From NCBI RefSeq assembly GCF_017876545.1, contig NZ_JAGIOD010000001.1, forward strand, positions 372,001 through 436,000: 64,000 bases of DNA, given 5' to 3'. Source of the DNA: Brachybacterium sacelli. GTDB lineage: Bacteria > Actinomycetota > Actinomycetes > Actinomycetales > Dermabacteraceae. Both the position numbers and the translations under genes were made by a program. Positions within the stretch are counted from its first letter, which is position 1. Each line of letters begins with the position of its first letter. The notes below the pieces were generated by a model, which saw only the letters and a program-made list of their open reading frames with translations, did not search any database and was not told where the DNA came from. Positions 27,396 to 37,293 of this stretch are shown piece by piece.

Positions 27396-28160
27396 ATGAC
27401 CCTCGTCCTTGCCGAACTGCCCGCCGAGGTGCAGGCGGCCGTCGCCGCCGCCCGCGAACGCGTCGCCGCCCTGCACGCCGAGCTGCCCCGCAACCAGCTG
27501 GTGGTGTGGACCGCCGGGAACGTCTCCGAGCGAGTGCGCCTGCCGGAGGGCTCGGAGGTGCCGGGCCTGCTGGTCATCAAGCCCTCCGGGGTCTCCTACG
27601 ACGAGCTGTCGGCCCAGAACATGGTGGTGTGCACCCTGGACGGGCAGAAGATCGCCGACGGCACCCCCGCCTCCCTGGTCCCCTCCTCGGACACCGCCGC
27701 CCACGCCTATGTGTACGCGCATCTGGAGGAGGTGGGCGGGGTGGTGCACACGCACTCGACCTACGCGACCGCGTGGGCGGCCCGCGGTGAGGAGATCCCC
27801 TGCGTGCTGACGATGATGGGCGATGAGTTCGGCGGGCCGATCCCCGTCGGCCCCTTCGCGGTCATCGGTGACGACTCCATCGGCCGCGGCATCGTCGAGA
27901 CCCTGCGCGGGTCCCGCTCCCGCGCGGTGCTGATGCAGAACCACGGCCCCTTCACCATCGGCAAGGACGCCCGCGACGCCGTGAAGGCGGCGGTGATGTG
28001 CGAGGAGGTCGCCCGCACGGTGCACGTCTCCCGCCAGCTCGGCGAACCCCTGCCGATCCCGCAGGAGCTCGTCGATTCCCTGTACGACCGCTACCAGAAC
28101 GTCTACGGCCAGCACGAGAAGGCCGCCGACACCCCCGAACCGGGCACCGACGCCCGCTGA
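27396..28160 (+). CDS. araD: L-ribulose-5-phosphate 4-epimerase
   Basis: 254 residues; class II aldolase/epimerase fold. Converts L-ribulose 5-phosphate to D-xylulose 5-phosphate. Visible motifs: TAGNVSERVR, IKPSGVSYDEL, SSDTAAHAYVYAH, the zinc ligands in VVHTHSTYATAWA, and LMQNHGPF. AGGAGAATC precedes the ATG. It lies 60 bp after the porter and 30 bp before AraA. Slightly longer than E. coli AraD because of a charged C-terminal tail. Confidence 0.95.
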   Translation: MTLVLAELPAEVQAAVAAARERVAALHAELPRNQLVVWTAGNVSERVRLPEGSEVPGLLVIKPSGVSYDELSAQNMVVCTLDGQKIADGTPASLVPSSDTAAHAYVYAHLEEVGGVVHTHSTYATAWAARGEEIPCVLTMMGDEFGGPIPVGPFAVIGDDSIGRGIVETLRGSRSRAVLMQNHGPFTIGKDARDAVKAAVMCEEVARTVHVSRQLGEPLPIPQELVDSLYDRYQNVYGQHEKAADTPEPGTDAR

Positions 28161-28190
28161 CCCACCGATTCGAGAGACGAGGACCCCACC

Positions 28191-29699
28191 ATGCGCAACC
28201 CCTTCGAGACCCGCGAGATCTGGTTCCTGACCGGCAGCCAGGGACTGTACGGCCCCGAGACGCTCGACCAGGTCGCCGAGCAGTCCCGCACCATCGCCGA
28301 CGCCCTCGACGCCGCCTCCGACATCCCCGTGAGGATCCTCTGGAAGCCGGTGCTCACCGACCGCGACGCGATCCGCGAGACCGCCCTGGCCGCCAATGCG
28401 AATCCCGCCTGCGTGGGCGTCATCGCCTGGATGCACACCTTCTCCCCCGCGAAGATGTGGATCCAGGGCCTGGACGCCCTCGCCACGCCGCTGCTGCACC
28501 TGCACACGCAGGCCAACGTCGAGCTGCCCTGGTCCACGATCGACATGGACTTCATGAACCTCAACCAGGCCGCGCACGGCGACCGCGAGTTCGGATACAT
28601 CGCTACCCGCCTCGGCGTGAACCGCAAGACCGTGGTCGGCCACGCGAGCGATCCGGGCGTGCAGGCCAAGGTGGGGCGCTGGGCGCGGGCCGCCACCGGC
28701 TGGGCCGAGATGCACTCGCTGAAGCTCGCCCGCTTCGGCGACAACATGCGGGGCGTGGCCGTCACCGAGGGCGACAAGACCGAGGCCGAGCTGCGCCTGG
28801 GCGTGTCCGTGAACACCTGGGGCGTGAACGACCTGGTCGAGGTCGTCGACGCCGTCGAGGAGAGCGCGATCGACGCGCTGGTCGCGGAGTACGAGGGGAC
28901 CTACGAGGTCGCCGAGGAGCTCCGCACCGGCGGTGAGCGCCACGAGTCGCTGCGTTACGGCGCCCGCCAGGAGCTCGGCCTGCGCAGCTTCCTCGACGAG
29001 GGCGGCTTCGGCGCGTTCACCACGAACTTCGAGGACCTCGGCGGGCTGCGCCAGCTGCCGGGTCTGGCGGTCCAGCGACTCATGGCCGACGGCTACGGCT
29101 TCGGCGCCGAGGGTGACTGGAAGACGGCGATCCTGGTGCGGGTCGCCGCGGTGATGGGTTACGGCCTGCCCGGCGGGGCCTCTCTGATGGAGGACTACAC
29201 CTACGAGCTCACCCCCGGCCAGGAGAAGATCCTGGGCGCCCACATGCTCGAGGTCTCCCCCTCGCTGACCACCGCGAAGCCGACGCTGGAGATCCATCCG
29301 TTGGGGATCGGCGACCGCGAGGACCCGGTGCGCCTGAAGTTCTCGGCCGACGCGGGCCCCGCCGTCGTGGTGGCCATGAGCGACATGCGCGAGCGATTCC
29401 GGCTCATCGCCAACGTGGTCGAGGTCGTCGAGCCCGACCAGGACCTGCCGAAGCTGCCGGTGGCCTGCGCCGTCTGGGAGCCCGCTCCCGATTTCGCGAC
29501 CTCCGCCGAGTGCTGGCTGACGGCCGGCGCCGCCCACCACACGGTGATGAGCAATGCCGTGGACCTGGAGACCTGGCAGGACCTGGCCCAGATCGGCGAC
29601 CTCGAGCTCGCGGTGATCGACGAGGAGACGACGGTGCGCGCCTTCGCCCAGGAGCTGCGCACGAATCAGGTGTTCTACCGCCTCGGCCAGGGCTTCTGA
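28191..29699 (+). CDS. araA: L-arabinose isomerase
   Basis: 502 residues, the standard AraA length. Converts L-arabinose to L-ribulose; Mn-dependent. Typical segments: [13 protein letters not shown] at the start, [42 protein letters not shown], and the catalytic-Glu region with [20 protein letters not shown]. Last gene of the araE-araD-araA operon; a hairpin follows 14 bp after the stop. Confidence 0.98.
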   Translation: MRNPFETREIWFLTGSQGLYGPETLDQVAEQSRTIADALDAASDIPVRILWKPVLTDRDAIRETALAANANPACVGVIAWMHTFSPAKMWIQGLDALATPLLHLHTQANVELPWSTIDMDFMNLNQAAHGDREFGYIATRLGVNRKTVVGHASDPGVQAKVGRWARAATGWAEMHSLKLARFGDNMRGVAVTEGDKTEAELRLGVSVNTWGVNDLVEVVDAVEESAIDALVAEYEGTYEVAEELRTGGERHESLRYGARQELGLRSFLDEGGFGAFTTNFEDLGGLRQLPGLAVQRLMADGYGFGAEGDWKTAILVRVAAVMGYGLPGGASLMEDYTYELTPGQEKILGAHMLEVSPSLTTAKPTLEIHPLGIGDREDPVRLKFSADAGPAVVVAMSDMRERFRLIANVVEVVEPDQDLPKLPVACAVWEPAPDFATSAECWLTAGAAHHTVMSNAVDLETWQDLAQIGDLELAVIDEETTVRAFAQELRTNQVFYRLGQGF

Positions 29700-29713
29700 G
29701 CCTCCGCGGGATA

Positions 29714-29743
29714 CCGCCCGTCCTGGCCAGCGCTGCCGGGCGG
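29714..29743. terminator. Hairpin between convergent araA and TIM-barrel gene
   Basis: CCGCCCG (29714-29720) pairs with CGGGCGG (29737-29743) across a 16-base loop that itself contains AGCGCT. It is placed to end the arabinose operon, and possibly the opposing gene. No T-run. Confidence 0.42.
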
Positions 29744-29775
29744 GCGGCTGTGGTCGGCTCGGCGCGGACCCCGGA

Positions 29776-30549
29776 TCAGGCCGCGCCGGGGTCCGCCTCC
29801 CGCACGGCGGCGAGCGCGGCCGGGAGTTCTGCCGCCAGATCCTTCCAGCTGCATTCGATGGTCACGCCCTCGCGGTAGCCGCCGCGGCGCAGCGCCGCGA
29901 GGAAGTCGGAGAGGGGCCAGTCCCCCTGGCCGGGCGGGATGCGACCCGAATCGGCCACGTGCACGTGGCCGATCCGGCCGGCGAGGCGCTCGAGGACGTC
30001 GAAGGATTCTCCCTCGAGCTGGACGTGGTAGAGATCCGCGACGATCCGCACGCCCTGGATGTCGTGAGCATCGAGGAACCCGGCCGCTTCCTGCACGGAG
30101 TGGATGAGGTCGCTCTCGCCCGCGTTCAGCGGTTCGAGCACGATCTCGAGGTCCCGGGCCCACGCCGCGTCCCGCGCGATCACGAGCACCTCGGCGAATC
30201 GCGCCGAGCCCTCGGCCACCGGGATCTCCGGGCCGATCGTCCGCGCCGCGCCGCTGCCGAAGACGATCTTCGCCCCCGGCTCCGCGACGGCGGCGATCGC
30301 GTCGAGCGCGACCTCGAGATACGAGCTGACCTCGCGGATCGGCACCGAGGGGTCGGAGACCCTGAGGGTCCCGGGCACCAGGATCGCGAAGGACGGGACC
30401 CGATGGGCGGGGGCGGCGTGGACGGGCCGCCAGCGGCCGTCGTCCTCCGCGTCGACGAGCACGCCGACGATCGTGGACTCCAGATAGTCGGCTCCGGCGG
30501 CGAGGGCCGTCTCCTGCTGATCGATGGGGGCGATGACTCCGTAGGGCAC
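29776..30549 (-). CDS. Sugar phosphate isomerase/epimerase-like TIM barrel
   Basis: 257 residues from GTG 30549 (GAGGAG 10 bases upstream). Xylose-isomerase-like AP endonuclease-2 fold: EPLNAGESDLI, RIVADLYHVQLEGE, GHVHVADSGRIPPGQG, ECSW. The conserved Glu, Asp/His and Glu metal ligands appear present. The substrate cannot be deduced. A rhamnose-regulon operator lies 60 bp upstream, shared with the divergent sugar ABC operon, so a role in handling an oligosaccharide-derived sugar acid or ketose is plausible. Confidence 0.75.
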   Translation of the reverse strand: MPYGVIAPIDQQETALAAGADYLESTIVGVLVDAEDDGRWRPVHAAPAHRVPSFAILVPGTLRVSDPSVPIREVSSYLEVALDAIAAVAEPGAKIVFGSGAARTIGPEIPVAEGSARFAEVLVIARDAAWARDLEIVLEPLNAGESDLIHSVQEAAGFLDAHDIQGVRIVADLYHVQLEGESFDVLERLAGRIGHVHVADSGRIPPGQGDWPLSDFLAALRRGGYREGVTIECSWKDLAAELPAALAAVREADPGAA

Positions 30550-30609
30550 GACGGCTCTTCTCCTCGGGGGCGGGTCCGCGACTGCGGTACGTCCGTGACC
30601 CACCCTACA

Positions 30610-30623
30610 TTGGGTCGTTTCAA
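30610..30623. promoter_or_regulatory. Rhamnose-regulon operator, divergent TIM-barrel/ABC region
   Basis: TTGGGTCGTTTCAA differs by one base from the consensus TTGAGTCGTTTCAA. It lies in a 319-bp divergent region with no gene. A minus-strand TAGGGT (30602-30607) just beyond it may be the -10 of the TIM-barrel gene; no good -35 was found for either direction. Confidence 0.62.
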
Positions 30624-30868
30624 GAGCTCGTGCCCAGAAGTTTCCGTGTCGCGCCTCGACATCTTGCACCCGCCGTGGCAACATCGGGCAACCGCTATCC
30701 ATCGCGTCGAGGCCGCCCCAGGCTCGACGCACTGAATCATCCCTCCCGACCGGAGGAGTCGTGCAGTGGAGCACGACGCCCGGCCTCGGGGACGCACCGC
30801 TCGTTCCACGGCCGCGACGCCTGCGCCACCGCGCCCGATCACCCGCGATCAGTTCAGGAGTCCCCGAC

Positions 30869-32173
30869 ATGACCCTCTCCCGTCGCACCCTGCTCACCGC
30901 CTCCGGCGCCGGGGCCGTCGGCATCGGGGCCTCCGCCTGCGGCTCCGGCGGCGCCGTCGACCCCTCCGAGTCGGTCGATCTCGACGCCGATCCCGCCACG
31001 CTGTCCGGCGAGATCGGCCTGCTCACTCCGGACTTCATCGGCGACGACCGCCTGGTGCTGGACGAGGAGGTCATCGCTCCGTTCGTCGAGCGGACCGACA
31101 TCTCCGTCTCCGTGGACCAGGTCGACTGGAACAAGCTCAACGAGAAGATCTCGACCGGGATCGCCGGCGGCATCATCGCCGACCTGATCATGACCGGCGT
31201 CGGCTGGACGCAGCCCTTCGCGGAGAAGGGCATCTTCGCCGAGATCCCCGCCGACTTCATCGAGAGCCTCGGCTTCGACGAGAGCGTGCTCAGCTCCACG
31301 CAGTTCGAAGGGAAGTACTACTCGCTGCCCCAGGCGCTGGACCTGCGATTCATCGGGTACCACCCCGATCGCTTCGCCGAGCGCGGCATCACCGAGCCGC
31401 CGACGACCCTCGACGAGCTCGCCCAGGTCGCCGAGGAGCTCACGGGCGACGACGTCGTCGGGTTGGACTACCTTTCCGGCAGCGCCGGCAGCGCTCGCCA
31501 GGCCTTCGTCTTCCTGCTCTATGCCTTCGGAGGCCGGATGTTCAGCGAGGACGGCCTGGCGCCGCGGCTGCACGAAGAGCCCGGCCGCCTCGCCCTGCAG
31601 TGGATGCTCGACCTCATGTCCTCGGGCGGGATCAATTACAACCTCCGCGCCGCGGAGGGCCAGCCCTCCCCGTTCCAGCGGGACAAGGCGGCGATGTCCC
31701 TGGTCGCCACGGGCAACTGGCCGACCTGGAAGACCATGACCCCCGAGCTCTGCGAGGAGGGCGCCGTCGGGATGTTCCTCATGCCCAGCGGCGCCGGCGG
31801 GGATCCGGTGATGTTCCAGGGCGGGACCTTCCTGTCCATATCCAGCCTCTCCGAGAACAAGGATGCAGCGGGTGCCTTCATGAAACACATGCTCGAGCCG
31901 GAGATCCTCGGTATCGCGAACGCCGCGACCGGCAAGGTCCCGCCCACTCCGGAGATCCCCGAGAACCCGATGCTCGCCCGCAATCTGCTCACGAGCTTCG
32001 CGCTGGAGAACCTCCCCTACGCGGGGGCCGCCGAGGGCGGATCAGCCGCGTACATGGAGGTCCGCACCAACCTCGACGGCATCGTCGAGAGCTGTCTGAC
32101 CAAGCGCTCCACGGTCACCGAGACGCTCGAGGACATGAAGTCCCTGTGCGACGACGCCATCAGCAGGCTCTGA
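30869..32173 (+). CDS. Sugar ABC transporter substrate-binding lipoprotein
   Basis: 434 residues from ATG 30869 (CAGGAG upstream). Tat-type SRRTLLTASG and lipobox GASAC. CUT1 solute-binding fold with PDRFAERGITEPPTTLDELA and AMSLVATGNWPTW. First gene of SBP-permease-permease-YesL. The operator upstream and the YesL partner suggest uptake of rhamnose-containing oligosaccharides such as rhamnogalacturonan fragments. Confidence 0.9.
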   Translation: MTLSRRTLLTASGAGAVGIGASACGSGGAVDPSESVDLDADPATLSGEIGLLTPDFIGDDRLVLDEEVIAPFVERTDISVSVDQVDWNKLNEKISTGIAGGIIADLIMTGVGWTQPFAEKGIFAEIPADFIESLGFDESVLSSTQFEGKYYSLPQALDLRFIGYHPDRFAERGITEPPTTLDELAQVAEELTGDDVVGLDYLSGSAGSARQAFVFLLYAFGGRMFSEDGLAPRLHEEPGRLALQWMLDLMSSGGINYNLRAAEGQPSPFQRDKAAMSLVATGNWPTWKTMTPELCEEGAVGMFLMPSGAGGDPVMFQGGTFLSISSLSENKDAAGAFMKHMLEPEILGIANAATGKVPPTPEIPENPMLARNLLTSFALENLPYAGAAEGGSAAYMEVRTNLDGIVESCLTKRSTVTETLEDMKSLCDDAISRL

Positions 32174-32177
32174 GCCC

Positions 32178-33128
32178 ATGACCACCGCCACCGCTCGCAC
32201 CGAGACCCCCGCGGACGAAGGCCCGACCCGCCGTCGTCCCACCTCCCGCCGGCGCTCCGTCCGGACCGCCGAGCGTCGCTGGGGTCTCCTTCTCGCCGCC
32301 CCCGCCACGCTGCACACGCTGCTCTGGATCGGGGCACCGATCCTCGTGGCCATCATCCTGAGCTTCACGGCCTACGACATCATCCATCCCGCTCAGTTCA
32401 TCGGGCTCCAGAACTACGCGACGATCTTCACCGACGAGCTCTTCTGGCGCTCCGTCCTGCACAACGTGATCATCGCGGCCATCGGGATCCCGATCTCGAT
32501 GTTCCTCGCCCTCGTGTTCGCCGTGCTGCTCAACCGCTCCGTGCCCGGCCAGGGCATCTTCCGGGTGATGGTGTTCCTGCCCCACATCACGGCGACCGTC
32601 GCCGTCGCCATGATCTGGCTGTGGATCTACAACCCGTCCCAGAACGGGCTGATGAACATCGTGCTCGGGACGCTCGGAATCGGCCCCCTCCCCTTCCTGA
32701 CCGATCCGGACCTCGCGCTCGGCGCGGTCATCCTGGTGACGATCTGGCAGGGCATCGGATTGAAGATGCTGATCTACCTGGCCGCCCTCCAAGGCCTGGA
32801 CGGCCAGCTCTACGAGGCGGCGGACCTGGACGGCGCGAACTTCGTCCAGAAGTTCTTCCGCATCACCGTCCCGATGCTGCGGCCCGCCACCTTCTTCATC
32901 CTGATCACCTCGCTGATCGCGAACTTCCAGACCTTCGACCTCATCTACATCCTCACCGAGGGCGGTCCCGCGAACTCGACCTCCGTGGTCACCTACCGCA
33001 TCTACCAGACGGCGTTCCAGGAGTTCCGCGTCGGCCTCGCCAATGCGCAGTCCGTCATCCTGCTGCTCATCCTGATCGTCTTCGCATTCCTGTCCCGCCG
33101 GATCGTCGGAGGCACCGATGGCGACTGA
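32178..33128 (+). CDS. Carbohydrate ABC transporter permease (MalF type)
   Basis: 316 residues: charged, Arg-rich first 34 residues, then six helices. The EAA loop is YEAADLDGANFVQKFFRITVP. Begins 4 bp after the SBP stop and overlaps the next permease by 11 bp. Inner membrane partner of the MalG-type gene downstream. Confidence 0.92.
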   Translation: MTTATARTETPADEGPTRRRPTSRRRSVRTAERRWGLLLAAPATLHTLLWIGAPILVAIILSFTAYDIIHPAQFIGLQNYATIFTDELFWRSVLHNVIIAAIGIPISMFLALVFAVLLNRSVPGQGIFRVMVFLPHITATVAVAMIWLWIYNPSQNGLMNIVLGTLGIGPLPFLTDPDLALGAVILVTIWQGIGLKMLIYLAALQGLDGQLYEAADLDGANFVQKFFRITVPMLRPATFFILITSLIANFQTFDLIYILTEGGPANSTSVVTYRIYQTAFQEFRVGLANAQSVILLLILIVFAFLSRRIVGGTDGD

Positions 33129-34047
33129 GACCCGCCCCACGACCGCTCCCCCCGCCCGGGGCGGCTCCCGGGAGAAGAGCCTGCGCTCGCAGAAGCGTAC
33201 GGCGTCGACCGCGATCATGGTCTTCCTGGTCGTCTCCTCGCTGATCATGGCCACGCCGTTCCTGTGGATGGCTCTGTCCTCGATCCGTGATCCCACCGAG
33301 CTCGCGAAGGTGCCGATGCCCCTGCTGCCGCAGGATCTTCGGCTGGAGAACTACACGGACGCGCTGACCCGGGCTCCCTTCGCGATCTATGCACGCAACT
33401 CGCTGATCCTCGCCACGGCGGCGGCGCTGCTGAACGTGGCCTTCGGATCGGCCTGCGGCTATGCCCTCGCGAAGCTGCGGTTCCGCCTGGCACCGGCGAT
33501 CTTCGGATGGATGGTCGCCTGCATCATGATCCCGTTCTACGCGACCGTCATCCCGGTGTTCCTCATGGTGCGCCACATGCCGCTGTTCGGAGGAAACTCG
33601 CTCCTCGGCGCCGGTGGCACCGGGTGGATCGACACCTGGTGGGCGCTGATCGTCCCCGGTGCGATCTCCCCGTTCATGGTGTTCCTGTTCCGCCAGTTCT
33701 ACGTGTCCACGCCCTCGGAGCTGATCGAGGCGGCGCGCCTGGACGGGGTCAGCGAGTTCGGGATCTACACCCGCATCATCACTCCGCTCATCAAGCCGGG
33801 CCTGCTGACGGTGGCGCTGCTCAGCTTCGAGGCCGGGTGGAACAACTTCCTGTGGCCGCTGCTGGTGACCACCTCGGACAACCTGCGCGTGATCCAGGTC
33901 GGGATCTCCTCGTTCCGGCAGGAGGCCTCCACGGAGTGGCACCTGCTGATGGCCGGCACCACCATGGCGGCCGTCCCGATGATCGTGCTGTTCCTGATCT
34001 TCCAGCGGTATTTCGTGCAGGGCTTCGCGGCCTCGGGGATCAAATGA
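33118..34047 (+). CDS. Carbohydrate ABC transporter permease (MalG type)
   Basis: 309 residues, six helices, EAA loop IEAARLDGVSEFGIYTRIITP, and the typical ending VQGFAASGIK. The start overlaps the preceding gene by 11 bp and the stop overlaps the YesL gene by 4 bp. No ATPase gene accompanies the pair; a shared ATPase elsewhere is assumed. Confidence 0.92.
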   Translation: MATETRPTTAPPARGGSREKSLRSQKRTASTAIMVFLVVSSLIMATPFLWMALSSIRDPTELAKVPMPLLPQDLRLENYTDALTRAPFAIYARNSLILATAAALLNVAFGSACGYALAKLRFRLAPAIFGWMVACIMIPFYATVIPVFLMVRHMPLFGGNSLLGAGGTGWIDTWWALIVPGAISPFMVFLFRQFYVSTPSELIEAARLDGVSEFGIYTRIITPLIKPGLLTVALLSFEAGWNNFLWPLLVTTSDNLRVIQVGISSFRQEASTEWHLLMAGTTMAAVPMIVLFLIFQRYFVQGFAASGIK

Positions 34048-34706
34048 CCTCGCGAACTCCTGTGGCCGCCGACGCGGTCTCCCGCGCCGAGCGGGGGGTC
34101 GGCCGGGGCGACCCCCTGAAAGCCCGCGGCATGGTCCGGCTGCTGGCGAAGCCGGCGGCGTTCCTCGCCGCGAACTGGGCGGCGATGGTCGCGATGCTCA
34201 CCGTGATCGGCATCGTCCCGGCCCTGGCCGGGGCCACCCGCACCACCGGGGACCTCGCACAGTACGAGGACGAGGCCTTCACCAGCACGCTCCGGCACGT
34301 GCGCCGCACCCTCCTGCGCGACGCCCCGGTGTCCGTGATGCTGCTGCTGGTGCTCGGCGGGATCGGGGCCAACGCTCTGGTGCTGCCCCGGATGGAGGCT
34401 CCGACGCGGGTGTTCCTGGTGGGGGTGATGCTCCCTGTGGTCTGGGCGATGGTCGCGCTGCTCAGCGCGTATGTCCTGGCCGCCGCGCGGGATCAGCACG
34501 CCGAACGCACCACCATCATGCTGCGCGCCCTGGCCCTGGTCGTGCAGCGCCCCCTCTCCGCCCTCGCGGCGCCCGCACTGATCGTGGTGCTGTCACCGCT
34601 GTGGCTGCTCGCCCCGCTGACCATCGCCGTCGGGTTCAGCGTGCCGCCGTGGATTCTCGGTCGGCTGTGGGGCGAACTGACGGCCGACGATCCCGCCACC
34701 ACCTGA
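34044..34706 (+). CDS. YesL-like DUF624 membrane protein
   Basis: 220 residues with about five membrane helices (for example AANWAAMVAMLTVIGIVPALAG) and the short hydrophilic loop RTTGDLAQYEDEAFT. DUF624/YesL proteins accompany sugar ABC transporters; in Bacillus subtilis yesL lies in the rhamnogalacturonan cluster. Start ATG overlaps the permease stop (ATGA), so it is the fourth gene of this transport operon. The biochemical role of the family is not established. Confidence 0.8.
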   Translation: MTSRTPVAADAVSRAERGVGRGDPLKARGMVRLLAKPAAFLAANWAAMVAMLTVIGIVPALAGATRTTGDLAQYEDEAFTSTLRHVRRTLLRDAPVSVMLLLVLGGIGANALVLPRMEAPTRVFLVGVMLPVVWAMVALLSAYVLAAARDQHAERTTIMLRALALVVQRPLSALAAPALIVVLSPLWLLAPLTIAVGFSVPPWILGRLWGELTADDPATT

Positions 34707-34840
34707 GAGGTGGCGGCGGGCCCGACCACGGCGCGGACGGCCGGGTCGACGAGGACGGCGAGGACGGCGAGTGCCCCGAAGTCACCGGCGACGCCGAGGA
34801 CGGCGACGTGGCCGGAGACGATGCCTGAGATCTCCCCTGG

Positions 34841-36289
34841 TCAGCGTCGCGCGACGCGCACCACGACTTCGGCGTCGTAGTCCTGCGAGGAGCTCATCGC
34901 CCCGCGGTACCAGGTCAGGACCGAGAGGTCATGCGCCCCGGGGACCGCGATCGGTCGGTAGTTGCCCACCTCGGAGTCCTCGGTCACGGGGGCCCAGGTC
35001 CAGCTGAGACCGTCGTCCTCGGTGCGCGCATGGAAGATCTCGTGGCGGGGCAGGGCCGTGCCGTCGCGCGGGTCGAGCACCGTGGAGAGCCAGAGCGCGT
35101 CGGGGTCCTCCGGGTCGAGTGTGCCCAGCCCCGTGTAGTCCTCCTCGTGCGGAAGCAGCTGCGGGCCGGCGACGGCGAGCTGATGCACGTCCCACTGCTC
35201 CGCGCCCGCGGGCAGCACGGCGCGGAAGAAGCGGTGGTCGATCGGGTCCAGGACGGACCGGTCCGTCTTCGTGCCCAGGGTGTCGTCGGCTCTCGCGGTC
35301 AGCAGCGCCACCACGGTGCCGTCCGGGAATCGCCGCAGGTCCGTGGTCCAGGCGTGGGTCATCACCGCCCCGTCCCAGGTGGACCCGTGGCCGAACACGC
35401 AGGTGAGATCCTCGGCGCGGGGCGCCTGTTCGACGAGGGAGCGCCCCAGCTCCCCCACCGTCGTCCCGTCGCTGCGATGCAGGTGGCCGTCTGCGAGGTA
35501 GCCGTGCCAGATCGAGGTGCCGTAGTCCCGCGGGTGGTGCTCGGTGATGATCAGGTCGAGGCGGTCATCGGTCCCGAACCGGTTGCCGGAGGCGTAGCGG
35601 GCGTACCCGTTGACGTACCCGATCTTCTCGCGGGTGAGCAGCCGCCCCCCGAAGGTCCAGGTGTCGCCGTCGTCGTGCGAGACCAGGTAGCAGGGGTCGT
35701 CGTTGATCGCGCGCACGAAGCAGTGCAGCACCCCGTCGAGACGGTGCAGGTTCTGGTAGGTGACGCCGCGGCCGCCGCCCAGCTCCCGTGCCTGCTCGGG
35801 GGAGTCGAACAGTCCGCGCCAGTCGACGGTGGACTCGGGCCCCCAGCGGGTCGGGTCCCCGACCTCGCTGACGCGCCAGCGCGTGCGGTCATCGCTCTTG
35901 TGGCGGCTGTAGACGGCGAGCCAGCGGCCGTCGTCGCGATGCCACAGGGCGGGATTGTCGTGGTCATCGGATTCGAGCCCGGGGTGCAGGGTGACCGTGC
36001 GGGCCGCGGGGTCGACGCCGGGCCCGGTGGCAGCGCCGGACGTGGCAGCGGGGGCGGCGCCGGGCCGCGTGGGGTCCACGCCCTGCCCCGTGGGGTCCTC
36101 GCCGAGGTGGTCGAGGTCCACGATGGTGAGGTCGACGTCGCCGCCGCGGCGGTCGCCCTCCGCTCCGGCCACGGAGGCGACCGAGCCCAGCAGCAGACGC
36201 CGGGAGCCGGGGTCCACGAGCGCGCGCTCGTCCTGGAACCAGCACCATCCGCCGTTGCTGTTCACGACGGCTGTTCGAGGATCGACCAC
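34841..36289 (-). CDS. BNR-4 type beta-propeller protein, possible polysaccharide lyase or hydrolase
   Basis: 482 residues from GTG 36289, 5 bp after the esterase gene. The opening VVNSNGGWCWFQDERALV and later blades (DNPALWHRDDGRWLAVYSRHK, YLVSHDDGDTWTFGG, DGLSWTWAPV) are those of BNR-4 propellers, a group that includes PL24/PL25 ulvan lyases and uncharacterised relatives. No signal peptide, so it is probably cytoplasmic. It is last in the rhaM-MFS-esterase-BNR operon under the rhamnose operator, so cleavage of an unsaturated or rhamnose-linked uronide is a reasonable guess. An Asp/Pro/Ala-rich insertion near residues 60-95 is unusual. Confidence 0.7.
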   Translation of the reverse strand: MVDPRTAVVNSNGGWCWFQDERALVDPGSRRLLLGSVASVAGAEGDRRGGDVDLTIVDLDHLGEDPTGQGVDPTRPGAAPAATSGAATGPGVDPAARTVTLHPGLESDDHDNPALWHRDDGRWLAVYSRHKSDDRTRWRVSEVGDPTRWGPESTVDWRGLFDSPEQARELGGGRGVTYQNLHRLDGVLHCFVRAINDDPCYLVSHDDGDTWTFGGRLLTREKIGYVNGYARYASGNRFGTDDRLDLIITEHHPRDYGTSIWHGYLADGHLHRSDGTTVGELGRSLVEQAPRAEDLTCVFGHGSTWDGAVMTHAWTTDLRRFPDGTVVALLTARADDTLGTKTDRSVLDPIDHRFFRAVLPAGAEQWDVHQLAVAGPQLLPHEEDYTGLGTLDPEDPDALWLSTVLDPRDGTALPRHEIFHARTEDDGLSWTWAPVTEDSEVGNYRPIAVPGAHDLSVLTWYRGAMSSSQDYDAEVVVRVARR

Positions 36290-36294
36290 GACCT

Positions 36295-37293
36295 TCAGAG
36301 CTCCTCGAGGATCGAGGCCATGCGGTCCATGGTCGCGGCCGCCTGGCTCAGGCCGACCTTGTTGAGGTGACCGTGGGTGACGCCCCGACGCACCTCGTAC
36401 TCGACGTCGACGCCTGCCTCGCGCAGCTGCTCGGCGTAGCCGCGGGCGCTGCAGCGCAGGTCGTCGTACTCGTCGGCCTCGAGGTAGGTGCGCGGCAGTG
36501 AGGCCAGCTGCTCGGCGCTGCCCACGCCGGGGAAGTCGTGGGCGGTCGCCTCCTCGAGGGGCCGTCCGAGGTAGTTCTCCGCCATCACCCGCATCTTCTG
36601 CGGCGAGAAGCGCAGCATGGCGGGAAGCTCGGCGAGCGCCACGGCCTCCTCGGCGGTGGCCTGCGGGTTCAGCGGATGGCACACCGGGTACAGCAGCAGC
36701 GAGGCGGCGGGGGCGGCGCCCTCCTGGGCGAGCTGGAGGGAGGCCGACGCGGCGAGGTTCCCGCCGGCGCTCGCACCGCCGAGGGCGATCCGCGCGGAGT
36801 CGATCCCCCACGTCGCGGCCTGCTCACGGACCCATCGCACGGCAGCGTGGACGTCCAGGCGCGGGATCGGGGCGCGCACGTCGAGCACCGGGCCGGGAAA
36901 ACGTCGCGCCGGGGCGCCGCCGGACGGCTCGTCGCACAGGCGGTAGTCGACCGAGACCACGACGGCCCCGGACCGACCCGCGACGCCGCGCGCGGTGCGG
37001 TCACCCTCGGGCATGTCGAGATCCCCGTGCTGGAAGGACCCGCCGTGGCACCACACCAGCGCAGGGCGGGGGGATTCGACGGGCACCGTCGGTGTCGTCG
37101 GGGTGTACACGCGCAGGGGGATCGGGCCGTGCGGACCGGGCGCCTCGGCCTCATCGATCCGCAGGTCCCAATCCTCGGCCGGGCCGTAGGGGGCGTTCCA
37201 GGCCTCCTCGGCCGCGGGGCCGGCCTCCTGCCAGGTGGTGGCCCGGCCGAGCTCGCGCAGGCGCTGCTCCATCTCGCAGGGATCCGTGGTCAT
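36295..37293 (-). CDS. Alpha/beta hydrolase, HSL-type carboxylesterase
   Basis: 332 residues. Oxyanion motif HGGSF, nucleophile elbow GASAGG (Ser), acid Asp in EADEYDD, and base His in GVTHGHL: the hormone-sensitive-lipase group. Start ATG 37293; the stop is 5 bp before the BNR-4 start. In this operon a deacetylase acting on acetylated rhamnogalacturonan fragments is plausible, though no sequence feature proves it. Intracellular. Confidence 0.85.
   Translation of the reverse strand: MTTDPCEMEQRLRELGRATTWQEAGPAAEEAWNAPYGPAEDWDLRIDEAEAPGPHGPIPLRVYTPTTPTVPVESPRPALVWCHGGSFQHGDLDMPEGDRTARGVAGRSGAVVVSVDYRLCDEPSGGAPARRFPGPVLDVRAPIPRLDVHAAVRWVREQAATWGIDSARIALGGASAGGNLAASASLQLAQEGAAPAASLLLYPVCHPLNPQATAEEAVALAELPAMLRFSPQKMRVMAENYLGRPLEEATAHDFPGVGSAEQLASLPRTYLEADEYDDLRCSARGYAEQLREAGVDVEYEVRRGVTHGHLNKVGLSQAAATMDRMASILEEL

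Noticed and set aside
25923..29540. A 1205-residue open frame on the minus strand
   Set aside because: It is antisense to the araE-araD-araA operon, has no ribosome site and consists of Gly/His/Asp/Gln-rich sequence typical of antisense frames in high-GC coding DNA.
34601..34828. Acidic repeat-bearing small frame (EDGEDGE type)
   Set aside because: Overlaps the end of the YesL-like gene in another frame and owes its composition to GACGGCGAG repeats; no ribosome site.
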